A DNA stretch of 64,000 nucleotides from Archangium gephyra (lineage in GTDB: Bacteria; Myxococcota; Myxococcia; Myxococcales; Myxococcaceae), in contig NZ_CP011509.1 of assembly GCF_001027285.1 (NCBI RefSeq), forward strand, positions 4,534,501 to 4,598,500. The letters are read 5' to 3'. Below the pieces are notes generated by a model, which saw only the letters and a list, made by a program, of their open reading frames with translations, was not told the origin of the DNA and did no database searches. This document shows positions 53,262 to 62,100 of the stretch, piece by piece. The stretch's first letter is position 1. Each line of letters starts with the position of its first letter. The position numbers and the translations under genes were made by a program.

Positions 53262-54023
53262 ATGGCCGTGTCCCCTCGTGCCACGGTAGCCGAGCGCTCG
53301 TGGGAGTCCCTGCGCCCGGGTACCTCGGACTTCCTCTCCGTGCTCGATGCGCACCTGGGCGTGCGCATCCCCGGCTTCCTTCCGCCCTCCGAGTGCGCCG
53401 CGCTCGCGCGCCGTGTGTACGCGGGCCGGCCCTTCTGGATCTCCGACTTCGGCGGCGTGCAGTTCACCCTGGGCCGCGCCTGGTACACGCACCTCGAGCA
53501 GGATCGCGAGGACGAGTACTTCGCCAACGCCCGCACCTCGGACGCGGTGGTGGAGCGGATGCTGCCGGGTCTGCAGAGCCGCCTGTGCGAGGCCATCTCG
53601 ACGCTGGTGGGGGCGCCCGCCGTCAAGCGCGAGGGCTGGTGCGGTCCCGGCGTCCACATCTTCCCGGCCGGCGAGTGGCTCTCGCACAACGGGGGAGACG
53701 TCCACTTCGACAACGAAGGCCTCTCCGACGAGCAGTGCGCGCGCCGCTCGCGTGCGCTCACGCTCGTGCTCATGCTCCAGCCACCGGAGTCCGGCGGAGC
53801 GCTGCGCCTGTGGGACGTCACCTTCGCGGGCACCGACGACGTCTCAGAGCGGGAGCTCCAGTCCCCGCGCGCCGAGGTGGACTACCAGGTGGGGGAGTTG
53901 CTCGTGCTCGACAGCTACCGGCTGCATCAGATCCAACCCTTCACCGGCACGCGCGACCGCATCTCGGCCACGGCGCACGCGGCGTGGGATGAATCGGGCT
54001 CGTGCTGGGAGGTCTGGTTCTAG
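53262..54023 (+). CDS. 2-oxoglutarate/Fe(II)-dependent oxygenase (prolyl-hydroxylase-like)
   Basis: 253 aa from ATG 53262. The double-stranded beta-helix ligands are visible: HxD in GDVHFDNEG, the distal His in DSYRLHQIQPF, and Arg in GTRDRISATAH, which binds 2-oxoglutarate. The surrounding LTLVLMLQPPESGGALRLWD fits the P4H family. The substrate (protein proline or a small molecule) cannot be told. It faces the four-gene minus-strand operon with a 12-bp gap. Confidence 0.75.
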   Translation: MAVSPRATVAERSWESLRPGTSDFLSVLDAHLGVRIPGFLPPSECAALARRVYAGRPFWISDFGGVQFTLGRAWYTHLEQDREDEYFANARTSDAVVERMLPGLQSRLCEAISTLVGAPAVKREGWCGPGVHIFPAGEWLSHNGGDVHFDNEGLSDEQCARRSRALTLVLMLQPPESGGALRLWDVTFAGTDDVSERELQSPRAEVDYQVGELLVLDSYRLHQIQPFTGTRDRISATAHAAWDESGSCWEVWF

Positions 54024-54035
54024 GCCCGTGCGCCG

Positions 54036-54599
54036 TCAGGTGAGCTGGCGCAGGTAGTGGAAGTTCCCGCCCGACAGGTCCCCCTTCGTGAGGCCGCAGG
54101 CGGGGTCGTCTCCCGGCAGCAGGTACACGACGTCGGACTTCACGTGCAGGAAGTTGAGGAGCGAGGGCCCCTTGAGCAGGTGCTGGAAGGTGTTCTTCTT
54201 CCAGAGCTTCGCCTCGGCGATGTCGCAGTGCTGGCCCAGCCGCTGGTCGCTCGTGCTGCCGTTCTGCAGCAGCAGCGCCAGGGTGCACGCGAGGTAGCGC
54301 GGAGTCCCATCCTCGGGGGCCGGCTCGGTCCGGGCCTCCTTGCCCTGCAGCCCGTCCACCCAGTCCTGGAAGTCCTTGGGCGCGCGACTGGCGTCATCCC
54401 AGTAGTCCCACACGCCCATCTCGAAGCGGTCGGACTGCCGGCGCAGCACGTTGCAGAAGCGGCCGTAGAAGTCGTGCATCTTCGCGTAATTGGTCCGCTC
54501 GGGTGAGGAGCGGAGGAGCTTGTGCAGCTCGAGGTACGTGGCGTCGTCCGGACCCTGGAGCTCCAGCACCACCTGCATGGAGAAGACGGAGTAGTTCAT
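54036..54599 (-). CDS. Hypothetical protein, last gene of the DUF350/ATP-grasp operon
   Basis: 187 aa; GGGAG is seven bases before ATG 54599. The sequence is acidic-neutral and soluble (SPERTNYAKMHDFYGRFCNVLRRQSDRFEMGVWDYWDDASRAPKDFQDWV) with several aromatic residues, and ends DDPACGLTKGDLSGGNFHYLRQLT. No family recognised. The 12-bp spacing to the upstream gene says it belongs to the same operon. Confidence 0.6.
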   Translation of the reverse strand: MNYSVFSMQVVLELQGPDDATYLELHKLLRSSPERTNYAKMHDFYGRFCNVLRRQSDRFEMGVWDYWDDASRAPKDFQDWVDGLQGKEARTEPAPEDGTPRYLACTLALLLQNGSTSDQRLGQHCDIAEAKLWKKNTFQHLLKGPSLLNFLHVKSDVVYLLPGDDPACGLTKGDLSGGNFHYLRQLT

Positions 54600-54611
54600 G
54601 CGCCGCTCCCT

Positions 54612-56171
54612 TTACCCGCCCGAGGAGTAGCTCGAGGAGCGGCTCCACGAGCTGCGTGAGGAGAAGGCCGGGCCGAGGATGGCGCGGCTGTTGCTCGAGG
54701 TCCGCATGGCCACCTTGCCGAAGCCAGTGGGGAAGGGCCGGAAGGCACCGGTCGCTCCGCGGGGAATGGCGGAGAACATCGTGGTCCGCCGCTGTGGCTC
54801 GTAGGCGTACCCCTTCGACACATTCGCAGGCACCTGGGGCACGTCCTTCGCCGAGAGGATGCCGGCGGAGGGGCGCCCGTGCACCATGCCGGTGCCCGTA
54901 TGGGTGCGGCCCCAGGGGTAGATGAACCAGAAGGAGTTGTGCGCCATCCGCGAGCCTCCGTAGTACCAGTGGCTCGGCCCGGAGGGGGTGCCCGCCGCGA
55001 CGGGGCCCGTGGTCCCGCCGTCCGAGGAGGTGCTCGCGGTGGCCATCGCCGGGGTCCCCGCGTCGGTGCCCGCATCGGGCCGGGACGGGACGGTGCTCGC
55101 GGTGGCCAGGCCCGTGCCCGCGTCCGCCGGAGTGCCCCCGTCCGGCGTGCCCGTGCCCGTGGCCACGGTGGACGTGGCGGGATCGGGCTGGAAGTCCTTG
55201 GCCGCCACCAGCTTCACGTCCAGGCCCGAGGTGCGCCAGGCCACGAAGTCCTCGTTGAGATCGTCCAGCTCCTGCGACTGCTTCTTGCCGCCGGGGACGA
55301 CGTACAGCACGTGCTGGATGCCCAGCTTGCGCAGCTGCTCGGCGGAGGGCATCCGCGCCATGTAGCGGTTGTCGAACTCCCGCTCCTGGTCGGAGTAGGG
55401 CGACAACCGCAGCCGGTCGAGCACGAACACCGGCGGCGCGGGGAGCGTGCGCTTGTTGGCGAGCTCCCGGAGCGTGGGCTGGTAGTACGTCGCCGCGGCC
55501 AGCGTGAGGTGCGCGGGGACCACGCCCACCGGGTGCGGCCAGTTGTCGAAGGTGAAGACGGGCTCGAAGCGCTCGGCCAGGGCCGTGGCGAAGGCGATGG
55601 ACTCGGGGCCGGGCAGGTCCACCAGCACGGCCGTGGTGAGCGCCACTTCCGGCTGCTCCGCGAAGAGGGCCGCCAGCGCCTGGCCCTGCTTGAAGGCCGT
55701 GTCCATCTCGGGCGTGTAGATGGGGCGCAGCGCGAGGGCCAGCGAGCCGGCGGAGCTGGAGGAGACCGACTGGAAGAGCGTGGCCTGGGAGAAGGGCTTG
55801 AGCGCGTCCTGCTTCGGCGTCAGCTCGGTGGCGAGCGAGTTGAGATCCTGTGGCCTGAGAGGGATCTTGGCCTGGCCCGTGAAGGTGAGGGAGTCGTCCG
55901 TGGCGCCGAAGTTCCACCCGCGCTCGCGCTGCATCTGCAGGGCGTCGTGGAGCTCCAGGTACTCGTCCTCGCCCGAGGAGGCGGCGGCGAGCACGAAGCC
56001 TCCCACGGCCACCGCGCCGCCGAACACCGCGAGCGCCTGGAGGGCCTTGCGCCGGGAGACGGGGTCGCTCATCGCCGAGAGGCCCTCGTTCCACCACTGC
56101 GCGCCGATGAGGCCCGGTTGCCGGGTCATCACCTTGCGGCGGAAGGGGTTCTGGTCGGTCTCGCTGCTCAT
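54612..56171 (-). CDS. Hypothetical exported protein with Tat-like N-terminus
   Basis: 519 aa from ATG 56171. Residues ~34-65 (MSDPVSRRKALQALAVFGGAVAVGGFVLAAA) have a twin-arginine and a hydrophobic stretch, like a Tat signal or membrane anchor. Residues ~70-340 look globular, a possible alpha/beta fold (VALTTAVLVDLPGPESIAFATALAERFEPVFTFDNWPHPVG). A Thr/Ala/Gly/Asp-rich linker (345-400) and a Ser-rich tail follow. No function recognised. It is 20 bp after the ATP-grasp gene. Confidence 0.65.
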   Translation of the reverse strand: MSSETDQNPFRRKVMTRQPGLIGAQWWNEGLSAMSDPVSRRKALQALAVFGGAVAVGGFVLAAASSGEDEYLELHDALQMQRERGWNFGATDDSLTFTGQAKIPLRPQDLNSLATELTPKQDALKPFSQATLFQSVSSSSAGSLALALRPIYTPEMDTAFKQGQALAALFAEQPEVALTTAVLVDLPGPESIAFATALAERFEPVFTFDNWPHPVGVVPAHLTLAAATYYQPTLRELANKRTLPAPPVFVLDRLRLSPYSDQEREFDNRYMARMPSAEQLRKLGIQHVLYVVPGGKKQSQELDDLNEDFVAWRTSGLDVKLVAAKDFQPDPATSTVATGTGTPDGGTPADAGTGLATASTVPSRPDAGTDAGTPAMATASTSSDGGTTGPVAAGTPSGPSHWYYGGSRMAHNSFWFIYPWGRTHTGTGMVHGRPSAGILSAKDVPQVPANVSKGYAYEPQRRTTMFSAIPRGATGAFRPFPTGFGKVAMRTSSNSRAILGPAFSSRSSWSRSSSYSSGG

Positions 56172-56190
56172 CGTCTCGTCTTCCTTCCCT

Positions 56191-57450
56191 TCACGGAGTG
56201 ACCAGCACCGGAGTGCTCAGCGCGCGCGTGTCGGTGGCGCCCTGTTGCACGCGGGTGTAGAGGCCGGCCGCCTCGCCCGCGATCACATAGACGCCGTGGT
56301 TGATCGTCTCTCCGCCCGCGGTCTCCTCGGCGGCGAAGTAGCGCTGGGCCACCCAGCGGCCGGGCACCGCATGCACCAGCGCCGCGTTCCACTCCTGCTG
56401 CGGCGTGAAGCGGCCCACCAGCACCTCGTCTCCCTCGGCGCCATAGTCGGACTTGAGCACCCACGCCTCCCGGTCCCGCGCCAGCTCCTCGATGGGGAGC
56501 GTCTCCATCCGCACGGTGTAGGGGATGTGGGCGCGGATGGTGGCCCGCGCGCGGGGGGAGAAGCACTCGTGCCGCTCCCACATGAAGGCCAGGGTCCGCT
56601 TGTTCTGCGTGAGCACGGCGCCGAAGGGGTTCACCACCACGCACCGGCCCTCCAGACACGCCTGGAGCACCACGGAGAGCGGGCCGGCCAGCGGCACCAT
56701 GTCCTCGAAGGGCTCCTCGTCGTCCCAGACGGGGAGCCGCTCGCCCCACCAGTCCGTCTTGTAGTGGCGCAGCAGCACGTCGCACGGCTCGCCGAAGAGG
56801 CGCACCCGCCCGTCCGGGCCCGGGGTGAGGTTGAAGGGCGAGCCCAGGTGCACCGTCCACCCGCGCGCCTCGAACCACTGGCGGTAGAGCCGCACCAGCC
56901 CCAGGTCCTCGGGCATCTCCGTGGGGTAGAGGATGCCCACCGAGAGCTGCTCGGGCGCGGGCACCAGCAGCCGGGCCGCCAGCGACTCCACCATGGAGCA
57001 CATCCGCTCGCCCAGCTGCGTGTTGGGGTCCACCGTGCCCGGCCACGCGGGCTGCACCAGGGGGTTGAGCAGCACGGCCTCGACCTCGCCCGTGGGCGTG
57101 TCGCTGTTGAGCTCGCACACCGCGAGCTGCCCGTCCTTCGTGAGGAACACGTCCGCGCGGGCGAAGCCGTGCCAGAAGGGCTGCGAGGCCTGCCACATGA
57201 GCTTCTGGCCGGGCGTGAGACCGAAGAAGTCGTCCAGCACCTCGGGCGAGGCGGCACACGCCAGCACCAGCTCGTGGTAGGCGGACGCCACGTCCTCGGC
57301 CGCCCGGAAGAGCGCGGCCTGACGCTCGCGGGGGAGGAGGAGGGGCTCGGCGCGGAAGCGGGGCGCGCCCTCCAGCCACGGGTCCGTGACGAGGCCCGTG
57401 CGCACCAGGTGCTCGGCGAGCGCCTCGTAGGTGAGGGGCGGCGTGCTCAT
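56191..57450 (-). CDS. Glutathionylspermidine synthase-like ATP-grasp ligase
   Basis: 419 aa from ATG 57450, which overlaps the DUF350 stop (ATGA). CELNSDTPTGEVEA, LRHYKTDWWGERLPVWDDEEPFEDM, KRTLAFMWERHECFSP, WVLKSDYGAEGDEVLVG and RWVAQRYFA are the conserved blocks of the GspS-type pre-ATP-grasp family. The family forms amide bonds between a carboxylate and an amine using ATP. Members beside DUF350 proteins are thought to modify a peptide or polyamine, but the substrate is unproven. Confidence 0.85.
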   Translation of the reverse strand: MSTPPLTYEALAEHLVRTGLVTDPWLEGAPRFRAEPLLLPRERQAALFRAAEDVASAYHELVLACAASPEVLDDFFGLTPGQKLMWQASQPFWHGFARADVFLTKDGQLAVCELNSDTPTGEVEAVLLNPLVQPAWPGTVDPNTQLGERMCSMVESLAARLLVPAPEQLSVGILYPTEMPEDLGLVRLYRQWFEARGWTVHLGSPFNLTPGPDGRVRLFGEPCDVLLRHYKTDWWGERLPVWDDEEPFEDMVPLAGPLSVVLQACLEGRCVVVNPFGAVLTQNKRTLAFMWERHECFSPRARATIRAHIPYTVRMETLPIEELARDREAWVLKSDYGAEGDEVLVGRFTPQQEWNAALVHAVPGRWVAQRYFAAEETAGGETINHGVYVIAGEAAGLYTRVQQGATDTRALSTPVLVTP

Positions 57451-58304
57451 GCCAGCCGGGTCACCAGGAAGGCGGCGGCGAGGTACGAGACGGCCTCCAG
57501 CACGCCCATGCCCAGGTTGCGCTCGGCGGCGATGCCCTGATCCAACCGGCCGCCGCGCAGGGTGAAGCGCGCGCCCAGCAGCAGCGTCTGCACGAAGAGC
57601 TGGCGCACCGGGTAGAGCGCGAGGGCGAACACGAGCGCCAGCGCGTAGCCTCGCAGCGAGGCCGCCCAGCCCTCGAAGGTGCCCTCCACGGCGTGGCCGA
57701 TGATGAGGGAGAGCGCCACGGTGATGCCCGCGTAGCTGAGGGCCGCGGCGAGGTTCTCCCCGAGGATCTCCTCGGCGTCGTCGTAGGCGGTGAGGGTGCG
57801 GAAGAGCATCACGAACAGGTGCAGGGTGACCTGGGCGATGACGACGAAGACGAGCACCACGCCCAGCGTGCCCAGGTCCGTGCCGGACACCGAGCGCGAC
57901 AGGAGGATGCCGGTGGCGAGGTAGTGCGAGCCGGCGGCCAGTCCGGCGGCGATGTTGCCGCGCTCGACCTCCGCCGCGAGCCGCGCCCGCAGCAGCACCC
58001 GCACGCCCAGGTGTCCGAAGACCACGAGCAGCACCAGCGCCGCGAGGCCATAGGCGGACACCCACAACACGTCATGGCTCAGACTCTCGCCCTGCACGCA
58101 CCCGGCGACCACCGAGCCGGAGATGAGGAAGAGGCCGAGCACCTGGCCCACCTGGACGAGCGCATGGGCCATGTGGCCCTCTTCCATGTCCGCGCGGACG
58201 GTGTGTGCGGGGGACAACAGCCGCTGGCCGGCGCGCAGGAGCAGCAGCAGCACGACGGTGGTGATCGCGCCAAAGGCGGGCAGGTAGAGGGGGCGGAGCT
58301 CCAT
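57447..58304 (-). CDS. DUF350 membrane protein
   Basis: 285 aa from ATG 58304; the frame is open to 58421. Eight or so membrane helices form two DUF350 units, each containing a helix with the AxGLAAGSHYLATGILL-type motif (ERGNIAAGLAAGSHYLATGILLSRS; second unit ENLAAALSYAGITVALSLIIGHA). YjfL of E. coli is a single-unit relative and also sits next to an ATP-grasp gene (YjfC). First gene of the operon. Confidence 0.82.
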   Translation of the reverse strand: MELRPLYLPAFGAITTVVLLLLLRAGQRLLSPAHTVRADMEEGHMAHALVQVGQVLGLFLISGSVVAGCVQGESLSHDVLWVSAYGLAALVLLVVFGHLGVRVLLRARLAAEVERGNIAAGLAAGSHYLATGILLSRSVSGTDLGTLGVVLVFVVIAQVTLHLFVMLFRTLTAYDDAEEILGENLAAALSYAGITVALSLIIGHAVEGTFEGWAASLRGYALALVFALALYPVRQLFVQTLLLGARFTLRGGRLDQGIAAERNLGMGVLEAVSYLAAAFLVTRLA

Positions 58305-58500
58305 GGGGACCGGGATGCTACACCGGACGCCCCGGTAAGCGCCTGGAATCACATGGCGTGTTTGTCCCACCTCGCGGGAATTGCCGGGCTCATGACGCAC
58401 CTGCTGTCGGCTACCGTCCAACAGGGAGGAACAGGCGAGGGAGCGGCTTGCCGCGCTGCGGCATCAAACCCAGGTTGCGCGGACCACGGGGGAGGTCCAC

Positions 58501-59190
58501 ATGCAGCCGTACCGTCGTTTCCATTCTCAGTATCGAGAACGGTTGTCGCTCGCGGACGGGACGTGGGCGGAGCTGCGGATGGTCCGGCCCGAGGACGCGG
58601 CGCTGCTGCGCGAGGGCTTCGAGCGGCTCTCCCCGCGCTCGCGCTTCCAGCGTTTCCTGTCGGCCAAGCCCCGGCTGTCGGCGGAGGAGTTGAAGTACCT
58701 CACGAGCGTGGATGGGGAGCGGCACGTGGCCATCGGCGCGGTGACGTGGAGCCCGGCGGGCAGGGAAATGGGCCTGGGGGTGGCCCGGTTCTTCCGCCTG
58801 GCGCACGCCCCCGAGGTGGCCGAGGTGGCCATCACGGTGGTGGATGATGCGCAGGGCAAGGGGCTCGGCCGCCTCCTGCTGGACAAGCTGGTGGAGGCCG
58901 CGCGCGAGCGGGGCGTGGAGCGTTTCGACTTCCGGGTGCTGGCGGGCAACCTGCCCATGTACAAGCTCGTCCAGACGCTCGCGCCCTGCGAGCCCGAGCA
59001 GGACGAGGAGTCGCTGTGCTTCAGCGTGCCGCTGGGAGCGCCCTCGCGGGGAGGCTCGGAGCTGCTGCGCTCGTTGCTGGCGCTGGCGGCGCAGGGAGCG
59101 CTCACGCTCATCGGGCCCACGTGCCGGTGGCGGAGCATGTCCCGCGTGCCGCCGCCGGTGGCCTACGAGGAGGGAGCCCGCTCCCCGTAG
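58501..59190 (+). CDS. GNAT-family N-acetyltransferase
   Basis: 229 aa. GGAGG five bases before ATG 58501, sitting within a small GGACC/GGTCC hairpin (58481-58498) that could mask it. The acetyl-CoA motif QGKGLGRLLLDKLVEAA is near residue 118; RFDFRVLAGNLPMYKLVQTL completes the fold. This resembles the stand-alone GNAT domains related to protein acetyltransferase Pat. Substrate unknown. It converges on the large STAND gene with a 3-bp gap. Confidence 0.82.
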   Translation: MQPYRRFHSQYRERLSLADGTWAELRMVRPEDAALLREGFERLSPRSRFQRFLSAKPRLSAEELKYLTSVDGERHVAIGAVTWSPAGREMGLGVARFFRLAHAPEVAEVAITVVDDAQGKGLGRLLLDKLVEAARERGVERFDFRVLAGNLPMYKLVQTLAPCEPEQDEESLCFSVPLGAPSRGGSELLRSLLALAAQGALTLIGPTCRWRSMSRVPPPVAYEEGARSP

Positions 59191-59193
59191 CCT

Positions 59194-62100
59194 TCAATCC
59201 AGGAGCCCTGCCTCCAGAAGGGCCCACAGGAGTGTGGTGGCATTGCGCATCGCATGGCTGCGCAGCGCCCCCGCGCCGGTCTTGTCCAGGTCGGCTTTGC
59301 GTTCGTCGCCCAAGTCGGAGATGCCACGGAGGATGAGTGTTCGCCTCGGATCCACGTTCCTGAAGGCGGCCGCCATCAGACCCGCGGACTCCATGTCGAG
59401 CGCTTTCAGGTTGCGATCCCTCCGCCGGAGCCAGGCGGAGAACTCCCGGGCCGCGCCCAGGATGTCACCCGAGGCCAGGTGCGCATCGTGCAACTCGGGC
59501 TCTGTCCGGAGGATGTCGCATTCGAGCAGGGTTCTCCGGACGGATTCGTCAGGCAACAGCTCGGCCAGTTGGCGCGCGCAGCTTTGCCGCCAGCGCTGAT
59601 AGGTGTCGGGGGCGGAGAACTCGAAGTGCCGCACGCGGGTCAGGAGGCCGTGGTCGGCTCGGTAGACGGAGCCGCCCGGGGCCAGCTCGAAGGTGCCGGG
59701 TTCCTTTCCGGGTTGGGCCCTGGCCCCATCCAGGTAGTGGTCTACCTGGCTGGCCACGACCACGTCGCCTACCCGCACGTCGCCATGGATGCCCGCGGCG
59801 ATCCCGAGCATGACGGTGACGCGGGGTTTCCATCGGCGCAGGAGGCGTTCGGTCTGCAGCGTCGCCGTTGCCTCGCCCATTTCGCCGATGAGCGTGGCGA
59901 CACAGGGATGTCCCGTTCGTGGAGACTCGAAGAGATAATCGTGCTGCCCGGTCTCCTCGTCGCGAACGGTCCGTGCGGGCGTGGCCAGTGACCGCACCAG
60001 CTCTCGGAACTCCTCCTTCAGCGCGATGACGATTCCAAGGGCGATGGCCGGCTCCTGGCCCGTGGGCATGCGCGCCTGTTCCTGGCGGCCTCCCGGCCGC
60101 GTCTTCGCGGGCTGAGGCTCCAGGAACCAGAGGTTGCCACGCCTGTCTCCCGCGCAGAGGAGGTCTCGTGCGACCGAAACACACAGGAACCCGGCGACTC
60201 CATGGAGCGTGTCGAGGCAGCGTTTCGTCTCCATGTCCCAGACCTTGAGGGTCCCATCGTCGGCGGCGGACACGATGAGGCGGCCATCCTCCGTCACCGT
60301 GCAGACATTCACGCCACCGGTGTGCCCCACGAGCGTGGCGAGGCAGCTCTGGGTCTTCCAATCCCAGACCTTCAGTGTTCCATCCTCTGAAGCGGAGACG
60401 ACGCGGCGGCCATCCCCCACCACCGCGCAGCTGTTCACCGCGCCTCCATGTCCGGCGAGGGTGGCGAGGCAGCTGTGGGTCTTCACCTCCCAGACCTTCA
60501 ACGTGCCGTCGGAGGAGGCCGAGAGAACACGGTCGCCATCCTCCATCATCGCACAGCCATTCACCCAACCCTCATGCCCGACGAGGGTGGCGAGGCAGTT
60601 CAAGGTCTCGACGTCCCACACCTTGAGCGTTTTGTCGGAAGAGGCGGAGAGAACGCGGTGGCCATCCTGGGAGAGGGCGCAACACCGCACATCCTCGGAG
60701 TGGCCAGGAAGGGTGGCGAGCAGGTGCCGCTCTTCGACATCCCACACCCGTAACGTTCCATCCCAGCAAGCGGAGACCGCGCGACGGCCATCCCTCGTTG
60801 TGGCGCAGGCCATGACCCAATCCGAGGTGTTGGGAAGGCGGGCAATGGGTTGGCCGGTCTTCGTGTCCCAGACCGTCAACATCCTGTCCCAGGAAGCGGA
60901 GAACGCGCGATGGCCGTCCTGCGTCACCGCGCAGTCGTAAAGGATTCGCGATTGGCCCTCCAGTGAGGAGAGCAACCGTTTCTCCTCCAGGTCCCAGATC
61001 TTCAGCGTTCCCTCCGAAGACGCGGAGACAGCGCGATGGCCGTCCCGAGTCACCGCGCAACACCATGCCCCTCCCAGATGGCTGTCGAAGGACACGAGAC
61101 AGAGGCCGGTTTCCGCGTCCCACACCTTCAGTTTCCCGTCATCCGAGACGGAGACGGCGCGGCGGCCATCTCTCGTCATCGCACAATCCGTCACCGCATC
61201 TTCGTGGCCCCGGAGCGTGACGACGCGGCTTCCGGATTCCACGTCCCACACGATCAGCACCCCGTCCGTGGACGCGGAGAGCGCACGGCTGCCATCGCTC
61301 GTCATCGCACAGCCCGTCACCCAGCCCTCATGGCCGCGGAGGGTGGCCAGACAGCGCTGCGCCTCCACGTCCCACACCTTCACCGTTCCATCTCGAGACG
61401 AGGAGACGGCACGATGGCCCTCTGCCGTGAGCGCACAGCCTGTCACCCAGCCCTCGTGGCCGCGAAGGGTGGCCAGACAGCGCTGCGCCTCCATGTCCCA
61501 CACCTTCAACGTTCCGTCCGATGAAGCGGAGAGGGCGCGGCGGCCATCCCCTGTGATGGAGCAGTTCCAGATCGGGCCCCCATGCCCGTACAGGGTGGCG
61601 AGGCAGCGGCCCGTCTCCAGGTCCCAGGCCTTCAGCGTTCCATCCCGGGATGCGGACAGGGCACGGCGTCCATCCTCCGTGACCGCGCAGCCCCGGACTT
61701 CACCCTTGTGGCCTCGGAGCGTCACCAGCGGACGGCACGTCTCCACCTCCCAGACCTTCAGCGTCCCGTCCTCGGAGGCGGAGAGGATGCGGCGCCCGTC
61801 CGGCGTCACCGCGCAACGCCTCACGCCTCCCTGGTGTCCGGCGAGCGTGTCATTCTCGCCTCCCATCCGCACGGGGTGTCGCAACCGGAGCGCTGGCAAT
61901 CCATCGGGGAAGAGCAGCGCGTCCTGGAGCCGTGCCGGTGTCCAGCCGCTCGAGAGCAACCGGTTGTACATCAATCGCGCCAACGCTCCGGGTTCCCATG
62001 CGAGCCAATGCGATTCAGCCTGGACGGCTCGTTCGAGCGCGTGCAGGACCTCCGATTCATCATCCCCCAGGGCTTCCGCCGTCCACCCGAGGCTCTCCTC

